Origin: Bacillota bacterium
GTDB taxonomy: Bacteria > Bacillota_I > Bacilli_A > Acholeplasmatales > UBA5453
DNA: 23,623 nucleotides
Direction of reading: 5' to 3'
Assembly (NCBI GenBank): GCA_023436805.1
Contig: JAEZHT010000028.1
Span: 1-23,623, forward strand
Positions 1 to 6,885 of the stretch are shown here, in pieces. Position numbers and translations under genes: made by a program. The notes beneath the pieces are model-generated. The model was not told where the DNA came from, did no database searches, and saw only the letters and a list, made by a program, of their open reading frames with translations. Each line of letters begins with the position of its first letter. Position 1 is the stretch's first letter.

Positions 1-44
1 GTCTTAAGAAAGCTCGTAGAGCATCACAATTCTCAAAACGTTAA
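1..44 (+). CDS. rpsI: Ribosomal protein S9, 3' end only (partial)
   Basis: Only the last codons are in the window. The frame reads (G)LKKARRASQFSKR and then TAA at 42-44. This is the highly conserved basic C-terminal tail of small-subunit protein S9, which reaches towards the P-site tRNA anticodon in the 30S subunit; B. subtilis ends almost identically (KARRAPQFSKR). It is followed at once by a strong terminator, so it closes its own transcription unit, probably rplM-rpsI by family custom (inference). The identification rests on 13 full codons, but the tail is diagnostic. Confidence 0.93.
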   Translation, partial: LKKARRASQFSKR

Positions 45-52
45 TTTTTATG

Positions 53-79
53 GGCAATCTTCGGATTGCCTTTTTTTTT
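53..79 (+). terminator. Intrinsic terminator after rpsI
   Basis: A perfect 7-bp stem GGCAATC/GATTGCC (53-59 with 64-70) is closed by a TTCG tetraloop and followed by nine T (71-79). This is a textbook Rho-independent terminator, nine bases after the rpsI stop. Confidence 0.95.
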
Positions 80-80
80 C

Positions 81-109
81 TTGTAAGAAAACACCATATA
101 TCGTATAAT
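81..109 (+). promoter_or_regulatory. Sigma-A-type promoter for gltX
   Basis: TTGTAA (81-86) and a perfect TATAAT (104-109) are separated by 17 bp. Transcription would start near 116, giving a leader of about 20 nt with AGAGGG as ribosome site before the ATG at 135. The in-frame ATG at 108 lies inside the -10 box, so it cannot be the start when this promoter is used. Confidence 0.85.
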
Positions 110-134
110 GATATATGCGAAAGAGGGTTTTTGT

Positions 135-1478
135 ATGAATAAAGTACGTGTTAGATACGCACCAAGTCCTACCGGGCTATTACACATAGGTAACGCCAGA
201 ACAGCGATTTTTAATTATCTGTTCGCGAGAAGCCGCGGGGGCGATTTTATAATTCGAATTGAAGATACCGACGTTAAAAGAAATGTCATCGGTGGCGAAG
301 CGTCACAGCTAGACAACCTCAGATGGTTGGGTCTAGACTGGGATGAATCACCAGATAAAGGTGGTCCTTATGGCCCTTACAGACAATTGGAACGTTTGGA
401 TTTATATAAAGAATACGCTGAAAAACTATTAGACATGGGCATGGCTTATAAAGAATACAAAGAAGGTTCGAATAAGTATGCCATCCGCTTCAAAGTACCA
501 GCCGATAAAGAGTATGTTTTCAATGACATGGTCAGAGGTACCCTCAGATTCCAATCCAAAGAAGTTGAAGATTGGATCATGATTAAAGATAACGGCATCC
601 CAACCTACAATTTCGCTGTGGTCATCGACGACCATTTTATGAAGATTACCCACATTTTAAGAGGGGAAGAACACATCACCAATACACCAAAACAAATGAT
701 GGTGTATGAAGCCTTTGGTTGGGACATCCCATTGTTTGGACACATGACCATCATCGTCAATGAAAAGAAGAAAAAACTGTCTAAACGTGACCAATCGATT
801 GTACAGTTCATCTCTCAATACCGCGATTTAGGTTACTTACCAGAAGCCATGATGAATTTCATCGCACTGTTAGGCTGGAGCCCAGCAGTCAACCAAGAAA
901 TCTTGTCAAAAGAAGACATCATCAATCATTTCGATGCATCCAGATTATCCAAAGCACCAGCGATGTTCGATGTGGTTAAACTCGCTTATATCAACAAAGA
1001 ATATGTGAAGAAAATGTCACCTGAAGCTTTCGTTGAACTGTGCAAACCACACCTCGAAAAAGCAGGCATCGATGTCAGCAATCCGGTTTGGGTCGCTGAT
1101 TTATGCAGTCTATTACACGAAAGAACGGCTTACGGCGCACAAATCGTCGAGTTACATCATGAATTCTTCCACGGTTCATTTGAAATTGAACCAGAAGCAT
1201 TGGAATTCTTGAAATCCGAAGATACATTACAAGTCATCAAAATGTTTAAGAAACAACTATCGATGAGTAATTTCAATGCTGACGATATCAAAGAATCCAT
1301 CAAAGATGTGGGTAGAAGATTGAACGTCAAAGGTAAATCCTTATTCATGCCTTGTCGTATCGCAACCACCGGTGCGATGCATGGACCCGATTTACCGAAG
1401 TCCTTGTCATTATTAGGCAAAGAAGTTGCGATCAGCCGTATCAACAAAACTATAGAAATATTGGAGAATAAAGCATGA
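135..1478 (+). CDS. gltX: Glutamyl-tRNA synthetase, shortened acceptor-binding insertion
   Basis: Cytoplasmic class I aminoacyl-tRNA synthetase that charges tRNA-Glu (and perhaps tRNA-Gln where the amidotransferase route exists). It has 447 residues; the ATG at 135 is chosen because AGAGGG lies 8 nt upstream. Visible landmarks: APSPTG at 9-14, the HIGH-type signature HIGN at 17-20, EDTD at 43-46, LRGEEH at 175-180 and the KMSKS-type loop KLSKR at 214-218, followed by the helical anticodon-binding half ending in the GKSLFMPCR and HGPDLP blocks. It is about 36 residues shorter than the B. subtilis enzyme as I recall it. The loss is local: between MAYK (near 106) and IRFKVP (117-122) only about 10 residues replace about 47, removing the CxC/Tyr segment of the acceptor-binding insertion. 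Its stop overlaps the start of the following lipoprotein gene (ATGA), so the two are co-transcribed. Confidence 0.97.
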   Translation: MNKVRVRYAPSPTGLLHIGNARTAIFNYLFARSRGGDFIIRIEDTDVKRNVIGGEASQLDNLRWLGLDWDESPDKGGPYGPYRQLERLDLYKEYAEKLLDMGMAYKEYKEGSNKYAIRFKVPADKEYVFNDMVRGTLRFQSKEVEDWIMIKDNGIPTYNFAVVIDDHFMKITHILRGEEHITNTPKQMMVYEAFGWDIPLFGHMTIIVNEKKKKLSKRDQSIVQFISQYRDLGYLPEAMMNFIALLGWSPAVNQEILSKEDIINHFDASRLSKAPAMFDVVKLAYINKEYVKKMSPEAFVELCKPHLEKAGIDVSNPVWVADLCSLLHERTAYGAQIVELHHEFFHGSFEIEPEALEFLKSEDTLQVIKMFKKQLSMSNFNADDIKESIKDVGRRLNVKGKSLFMPCRIATTGAMHGPDLPKSLSLLGKEVAISRINKTIEILENKA

Positions 1479-3127
1479 AAAAAGTCCTAACATTAATCGC
1501 ATTTGTTCTAACGTTGGTTGTGCTTGCGGGCTGTAATGCCAAATCGGATGTCAAAATTTCGATCAAAAATATTACACCAGCAAGAACCACCATTTATATG
1601 GAATTTGATGTTGAAGATCCTAAAGAAGAAATCGCTGAAGAAGGCATCGTCGTTGTGCTTTATTACTTAGGCAATGAAGTCACACGTAAAGCACCAACCT
1701 ATGCCAATGAAGTGACATCGATCATTTTTGAAGGTCTATCCGTGGGTTATAAATACACATTCAATGTATTCGCAACCTATGGTGGTAAAGCCCACAAAAT
1801 GGCTTCCGGTGAAGCAACCACAACCACTGAAGGTGGCAGCGCAACTGAACCAAAATTGATTTCAACCATTCAAGATTTTCTTAACATTCCAAACGATTTA
1901 ACAGCATTCTATCGCTTAGAAAATGATTTGGATTTCAACGATGCCGCGTTCCAAAACCCATTTGGTTCGAAGCAATTCGCAGGTAATTTTGATGGTAATA
2001 ACAAGACCATTAAAAACCTCAAGATGGATTTAACCACCACCTATATTGGCCTATTCGGCTACAACCGTGGTACCATCAAAAACCTAACCGTTGAAAATGT
2101 CACGATTGACTTTAAAACAAGTACACAAAATATTGGCATCATCGCTGGTAAAAATGCAGGGTTGATTGAAAACGTCACCTTGAAGAATTCCAGCATTGCA
2201 GCTGAGTTTTCAAGAACTGGACAAATTTATATTGGCGGCATCACCGGGCTATCAGAAACCGGCGGTAGATTGACCAATATCACCATCGAAAATGTCGATT
2301 TAAACTTAGCCATCACTGGCCGTACAGAACCTCATGTGGGGTTATTGGCAGGTAGAGCACAAGCGACTCAAGTGACGGACGCGAGCGCATCCGGTTCAAT
2401 CCTCGTGTCATCCATGGATGTCACGAACGTGGGCGGACTCATCGGTAAAATTGAAAACGTTGGACTCAGTGGATCATCTGTAACCAACGCGAACGCGAAT
2501 GTCGATATTGAAGTCGATGTCAATGTCACCACAACCACCACCAATGACACCGCACAAGGCGTGTATGTCGGTGGCTTATTGGGTACATCGATTGGTACCA
2601 ACGTCAATAGCGTTTACGCCAATGGCGAAATCCTTATCACCAGAGTTTCCAATACATCCACCAACAACCGTTCAGACGATGAACTATCGGTTGGCGGATT
2701 GGTAGGTTTCACCACATCCTCAGTCATCAATGCATACGCGAATGTTGAAATCACCGTAGGTAATGCCAATGAAGTCACCCTTGTATCTTTTGAAAAGATA
2801 TTCGTTGGTGGATTAGCTGGTATCCAACTGGGTGGTGAACGTTTAGACAAAGCGGTATACCTTGGCGCATCCATTGTGATTTATCCAGGCACCACGGGCA
2901 CATTACAAGCGTCTAAAGTGGTTGGTAACATGAACCCTACTAAATCAGCAACCCTTGGCAATGTAAGTTTATCGATAGGTGGCGCAGCCATCGATGGTCG
3001 CGTGGTCATCGTTTATGGTGACACCCCAAGCACCACACCAAGTGCGGTTGAAGTCGTTACTTTTGAATCCCTACAAACCTATTTCACCAGCACGTATATT
3101 TTAGAAACTTTACCATTCTCTGAATAA
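1475..3127 (+). CDS. Surface lipoprotein with FN3-like domain and GLUG repeats
   Basis: 550 residues with a lipoprotein signal peptide: charged MKK, a hydrophobic core and the lipobox LAGC with the lipidated Cys at residue 20. The mature protein is therefore expected to be anchored on the outer face of the membrane. Residues about 22-117 look like a fibronectin-III-type beta sandwich ending in a Thr-rich linker. From about 190 to 455 there are roughly eight GLUG-type repeats (for example IGLFGYNRGTIKNL at 191, VGGLIGKIENV at 319, VGGLLGTSIGTNV at 365, VGGLVGFTTSSVI at 406, VGGLAG at 444), a pattern known from right-handed beta-helix surface proteins. A short tail without repeats follows. The gene begins four bases inside the gltX end, with GGAG 7 nt upstream of the ATG, and a terminator follows. 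Function is unknown; adhesion or surface binding is a guess from the architecture. Confidence 0.9.
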   Translation: MKKVLTLIAFVLTLVVLAGCNAKSDVKISIKNITPARTTIYMEFDVEDPKEEIAEEGIVVVLYYLGNEVTRKAPTYANEVTSIIFEGLSVGYKYTFNVFATYGGKAHKMASGEATTTTEGGSATEPKLISTIQDFLNIPNDLTAFYRLENDLDFNDAAFQNPFGSKQFAGNFDGNNKTIKNLKMDLTTTYIGLFGYNRGTIKNLTVENVTIDFKTSTQNIGIIAGKNAGLIENVTLKNSSIAAEFSRTGQIYIGGITGLSETGGRLTNITIENVDLNLAITGRTEPHVGLLAGRAQATQVTDASASGSILVSSMDVTNVGGLIGKIENVGLSGSSVTNANANVDIEVDVNVTTTTTNDTAQGVYVGGLLGTSIGTNVNSVYANGEILITRVSNTSTNNRSDDELSVGGLVGFTTSSVINAYANVEITVGNANEVTLVSFEKIFVGGLAGIQLGGERLDKAVYLGASIVIYPGTTGTLQASKVVGNMNPTKSATLGNVSLSIGGAAIDGRVVIVYGDTPSTTPSAVEVVTFESLQTYFTSTYILETLPFSE

Positions 3128-3134
3128 CAAATGT

Positions 3135-3169
3135 AAAATGTTACGACCCAAAATCGTAACATTTTTTTT
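3135..3169 (+). terminator. Intrinsic terminator after the lipoprotein gene
   Basis: The 9-bp perfect stem ATGTTACGA/TCGTAACAT (3138-3146 with 3154-3162) extends by three A-T pairs, has a 7-nt loop and ends in eight T. It closes the gltX-lipoprotein unit. Confidence 0.93.
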
Positions 3170-3221
3170 GAAATTCACTGGTGTCTTAAAAATATATAAA
3201 TAGTTTTATATATTTCATGAC

Positions 3222-3249
3222 TTGCATTAAAAAAACGATGAGATATAAT
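3222..3249 (+). promoter_or_regulatory. Promoter for the DUF2779 nuclease gene
   Basis: TTGCAT (3222-3227) and TATAAT (3244-3249) are separated by 16 bp, just after a terminator and about 20 bp before the start codon. The rest of the gap after the terminator (3170-3221) is AT-rich with no further signal that I can support. Confidence 0.8.
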
Positions 3250-3269
3250 GACATCAAGAGGTGATATGG

Positions 3270-5090
3270 ATGAAGATTTCGAAAACTGGTTTTACCAACA
3301 TCATTCGTTGCAGCCGTTATGGTGCACTAGAAGAAATTTATCGTAAAAAAGGTGAAGCGATTGTCACGTTTTCCGAGGATATGGATGACCTGATGACAGC
3401 AGAAAATGCCATCAAACGCGATGAGTTATTAAATGACATGTATGAAGGTGATGAAGACCTCATCGTGAAAGATGACAAACAACTTAATGTCATGATGACC
3501 TATTACAACGCCATTGAAGGTTTAACAGCCAAAGCGGTTAGAAACCAATTCAGTGGATCATTCCAATTCAATATGCTAGACACCTATAAACAAAAGCGAT
3601 TTGAAATGGAAAAAGATGGGTATCATTTTTACTGCTTCTTGGACGGTTTCTTACAACAAGAAGATGGGTTTAAAGTCTTTGAAACCAAAGCGACCACATC
3701 TCGTAAATATTTAGACATGACCCATGAAAAGGAATCCATGTTTGCTTTTTCACCAGAAGGTATTTTGATGCTCACCAAAGATTTGGGTTTCCCTACAGAT
3801 GAAAAATACGAAAAGAAACTCCAAAAACTGTTTGATAGGTTCACAGATGAAGGCCGATATGTTTATGACCTCGCATTTCAAAGATACATCATCGAACACA
3901 GTAAAGACGCCCCGTCAGGCAAACAAGGGTACTACCTAGCCGTCTTGAACAAAGACTATATTTTCGATGGCAAGTATGATGAAAACAATCAACCCATATA
4001 TGGCAACGACATCATAGTGATGGTCGATTTTACATCGATTACTGAACGTTACATGCCCATCATTGAAGCAGACATGAATACCGTCATTGCTTATTTAAAC
4101 CATATGAACGCCAACCCGGTAGATTTAGGCAAACACTGTCAAAGAAAAGACCGTAAACAATGTCAATTTTTCGATATTTGTTGGTCCAAAGTCCCAGAAA
4201 AAAACAGCATCCTCACGTATCTCAACAACCATAACGGATTCACCGATGAGTATGGTGAAAAAAGGGACCGATTTGACTTAATCAATGCGGGCATAGTGAA
4301 TGCCCTAGACATCCCTGAATCCTGGCTCAAACGCGAAAATAACGTCATTCAAAGACGTGTTATTGAAGACCAAGTACCGTATTACAACCATCGAAAAATC
4401 CGTGAAGGCATCTTAGAATTAAGATACCCCATTTACCATTTAGACTTTGAATCCTTCCCATGTCCTTTGCCGCGTTTTAAAGGTGAAGGTCCGTATATGC
4501 AATCCCTGTTTCAGTTCTCCATCCATGTGGAACATGAACCCAATGTTTGTGATAAAGACGCTGACAATTATGCATTTTTAGCGACAGACCACAGTGATCA
4601 CCGTGAAGCTTTGATTCAATCGATGATCGATGTCATCAAACCCGACGGTGGGTCTGTCTTGGTCTATAACATCGCTTTTGAAAAAACCCGCATTCATGAG
4701 TTAGCTAGGCTATTTCCTGCCTATAAAGATAGACTCATTGACATCGCAGACCGTTTGTTTGACTTGATGGATATCGTCAAAGGCAACACCAAGTTATACA
4801 AGAATCTCGGTTACGATGAAGAAGAAGCGAAAAAAATCAACTACTACCATAACGATTTAAATGGGTCTTACTCCATTAAAAAAGTACTGCCATTATTTTC
4901 GAATCTATCGTATAAAGGGATGCCGGTTGCTAATGGGAACGACGCCATTGTTCAGTATGCCCAATTGCCACTATATGACCCACAGACCAGAGAAAGAGTC
5001 AAAAAAGACATGCTCGAATATTGTAAACAAGACACCTGGGCGATGGTCGAAATCCTCAATCAATTACGGAAGATCGCCTCTGTTAGGTAA
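3270..5090 (+). CDS. DUF2779 two-domain nuclease (Cas4-like plus DEDDy)
   Basis: 606 residues. The ATG at 3270 is chosen because the upstream GTG at 3261 lies within the ribosome site GAGGTG. Two nuclease-like halves are visible. Residues 1-310 have the PD-(D/E)XK pattern of the RecB/Cas4 group: D125, then E138-x-K140 in FETKA, plus a lone Cys14 (IIRCSRY) and a C-terminal trio C290, C298, C304, the arrangement that holds an iron-sulfur cluster in Cas4 and AddB. Residues about 385-600 are the DUF2779 domain (RNase H-like fold): DFES at 392-395, N467-x-x-F470-E471 and Y584-x-x-x-D588 form a plausible DEDDy exonuclease site. LNKDYIFDG near 227 is also typical of DUF2779 proteins. No helicase or cas gene is adjacent. 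Role in DNA repair, RNA turnover or defence is undetermined. It has its own promoter. Confidence 0.88.
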   Translation: MKISKTGFTNIIRCSRYGALEEIYRKKGEAIVTFSEDMDDLMTAENAIKRDELLNDMYEGDEDLIVKDDKQLNVMMTYYNAIEGLTAKAVRNQFSGSFQFNMLDTYKQKRFEMEKDGYHFYCFLDGFLQQEDGFKVFETKATTSRKYLDMTHEKESMFAFSPEGILMLTKDLGFPTDEKYEKKLQKLFDRFTDEGRYVYDLAFQRYIIEHSKDAPSGKQGYYLAVLNKDYIFDGKYDENNQPIYGNDIIVMVDFTSITERYMPIIEADMNTVIAYLNHMNANPVDLGKHCQRKDRKQCQFFDICWSKVPEKNSILTYLNNHNGFTDEYGEKRDRFDLINAGIVNALDIPESWLKRENNVIQRRVIEDQVPYYNHRKIREGILELRYPIYHLDFESFPCPLPRFKGEGPYMQSLFQFSIHVEHEPNVCDKDADNYAFLATDHSDHREALIQSMIDVIKPDGGSVLVYNIAFEKTRIHELARLFPAYKDRLIDIADRLFDLMDIVKGNTKLYKNLGYDEEEAKKINYYHNDLNGSYSIKKVLPLFSNLSYKGMPVANGNDAIVQYAQLPLYDPQTRERVKKDMLEYCKQDTWAMVEILNQLRKIASVR

Positions 5091-5134
5091 TCCCCATATA
5101 AAGGGATTGTCTAATGATTTATGAGGGTCTATAC

Positions 5135-5163
5135 TTGTATTTATTTACATTTTCAACTATAAT
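5135..5163 (+). promoter_or_regulatory. Promoter for the cysS operon
   Basis: TTGTAT (5135-5140), 17-bp spacer, perfect TATAAT (5158-5163). The expected leader is short and contains the GAGGTG ribosome site at 5173-5178. Confidence 0.85.
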
Positions 5164-5183
5164 CTATCTAATGAGGTGAAACC

Positions 5184-6497
5184 TTGAATATATTTAATTC
5201 CTTATCAGGAAAAGAAGAACTCTTTACCCCTGAAAAACCCAACGAAATATCCATGTATGTATGCGGTCCAACCGTATACAACTATATCCATATCGGCAAC
5301 GCCAGACCTGTTGTCTTTTTCGATGTTGTTAAACGTTATTTCAAGTATCTAGGTTACAAGGTAACTTACGTATCTAACATCACCGACGTGGATGACAAAA
5401 TCATCGATGAGGCACAAAAACTAAACATCGATGAGAAAGTCTTGACACAAACCTTCACCGAAGCATTCATCAAAGACACGTTGGCCTTAGGCAGTGATCT
5501 ACCTGATTTGATGCCTAAAGCGACCAACTACATCACGGATATGATATTCTACATCAACGATTTGATTGAAAAAGGGTATGCATATCATCAAGGTGACTCG
5601 GTGTATTTTAGGGTCCAAAAGATTGGCAATTATGGTGCACTTTCCAAACAAATTCTTGAAAACCTCAATGTTGGTGCGAGAATTGATGTCGATAATCAAA
5701 AAGAAACCCCATTTGATTTTACCTTGTGGAAACAAACCCACGTAGGGGTTGCTTTCGATTCCCCTTGGGGGAAAGGCAGACCAGGTTGGCACACCGAATG
5801 TGCGGTCATGAATCACTCTATTTTCAACCATAAAATAGACATCCATGGCGGCGGGTCAGATTTAAAATTCCCACACCATGAAAACGAAATGGCACAAAGC
5901 TGTGCCCACGATAACCACGAATTAGCCAACACTTGGATGCACGTTGGCCGCTTGGATTTTGGCAGTGAAAAAATGAGTAAATCGATTGGAAACATCATTT
6001 TAGTCAAGGATTTACTTGAAAATTATGAATACCAATCTTACCGCTTATTATTGTTATCACACCATTACCGTCAACCCATCAACTATACCGATGATTTGAT
6101 GAAGCAATTCGACAACGAATGGCAACGCATTAAACGTGCGATGAAACAAGCGTTTGTCGATATTTCCATCCAAAGATATTCAACCGTTGAGGTGAATTTG
6201 GATACCCTTGAAAAATTCAGACAAGCGATGGACAATGACTTCAATATTTCGAATGTGATGACCGTCGTTTATGAAGCATTGAAGGCGATGAACCGTTCTA
6301 AAGACATCAAAGAAATCGCCCGTCATTACCATACCATCACATTGATTCTATCGGTATTAGGCATCAAGATGGATTTACTACCATTATCCGATGAACAAAT
6401 TGAACGTTATCAAGCGTGGCAACAAGCGCGTGCAGAAAAACGTTACAGCGATGCCGACCGTATCCGTATAGAACTTGTGGATTTGGGATTACTGTAA
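5184..6497 (+). CDS. cysS: Cysteinyl-tRNA synthetase (TTG start)
   Basis: Class I synthetase that charges tRNA-Cys, 437 residues. Signature residues are present: zinc ligands C27, C206, a His of the HH pair 231-232 and E235 (FPHHENE), the HIGH-type HIGN at 36-39 and a perfect KMSKS at 263-267. Initiation is at TTG 5184: GAGGTG lies 5 nt upstream and the nearby ATG at 5171 meets a stop after two codons. The C-terminus stops at DLGLL and lacks the last dozen or so residues (the LEDTxxGTRW tail) found in most bacterial CysS; no other frame downstream encodes that tail, so it is a true shortening rather than a frameshift. First gene of a run through mrnC, the ATPase, rlmB and the sigma gene; its TAA overlaps the mrnC ATG by one base. 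Confidence 0.97.
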   Translation: MNIFNSLSGKEELFTPEKPNEISMYVCGPTVYNYIHIGNARPVVFFDVVKRYFKYLGYKVTYVSNITDVDDKIIDEAQKLNIDEKVLTQTFTEAFIKDTLALGSDLPDLMPKATNYITDMIFYINDLIEKGYAYHQGDSVYFRVQKIGNYGALSKQILENLNVGARIDVDNQKETPFDFTLWKQTHVGVAFDSPWGKGRPGWHTECAVMNHSIFNHKIDIHGGGSDLKFPHHENEMAQSCAHDNHELANTWMHVGRLDFGSEKMSKSIGNIILVKDLLENYEYQSYRLLLLSHHYRQPINYTDDLMKQFDNEWQRIKRAMKQAFVDISIQRYSTVEVNLDTLEKFRQAMDNDFNISNVMTVVYEALKAMNRSKDIKEIARHYHTITLILSVLGIKMDLLPLSDEQIERYQAWQQARAEKRYSDADRIRIELVDLGLL

Positions 6498-6880
6498 TGG
6501 AAGCACATTTAATCAACGGGGTTGCTTTAGCCTACATTGGCGATGCGTATTATGAATTGCGAATCCGAAAATACTTGTTGTCTTTAGGCATCACCAAAGT
6601 CAATGAGTTGCATAAATCGGCCATTAAATTTACCGCTGGGTCGGTTCAAGCCGCTTTAATGGATACATTCATTGAAAGAAATTTATTGACTGAAACAGAA
6701 ATCAATTACTTTAAAAAAGGTCGTAACGCGTCAGGGCCAGGTCGTAAAAACATCGACATGGCTACCTACCATAAATCCACAGGATTTGAATCGATGATGG
6801 GGTATTTATACCTCACAGACATCCAACGTTGTGACGCATTGATTGACCAAGCCATTCAAATCTTATCAGAAAAGGTGTGA
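6497..6880 (+). CDS. mrnC: Mini-ribonuclease III
   Basis: 127 residues. This is the RNase III catalytic domain without a dsRNA-binding domain; in B. subtilis Mini-III matures 23S rRNA. The signature LAYIGDAYYE (11-20, with catalytic-type D16) and FESMMGYLYL (97-106, second acidic residue E98) are both present, as is the GRNASGPGRKN stretch. The start at 6497 is chosen because it gives the family's N-terminus and couples translation to cysS through a TAATG overlap. The cysS-mrnC-rlmB grouping is conserved in Firmicutes, but here an ATPase gene intervenes before rlmB. Confidence 0.95.
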   Translation: MEAHLINGVALAYIGDAYYELRIRKYLLSLGITKVNELHKSAIKFTAGSVQAALMDTFIERNLLTETEINYFKKGRNASGPGRKNIDMATYHKSTGFESMMGYLYLTDIQRCDALIDQAIQILSEKV

Positions 6881-6885
6881 TTCCA

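Noticed and set aside
108..134. Upstream in-frame ATG for gltX (9 extra codons)
   Set aside because: It lies within the TATAAT box and lacks a ribosome site; ATG 135 has AGAGGG at good spacing and gives the family N-terminus.
5089..5108. Hairpin AATCCC/GGGATT after the DUF2779 gene as a terminator
   Set aside because: Only 6 bp with an 8-nt loop and no T-run; not supportable.
6480..6560. Frameshift explaining the missing CysS tail
   Set aside because: Neither other frame encodes an LEDTxxGTRW-like tail, and the mrnC start follows directly, so the short C-terminus looks genuine.
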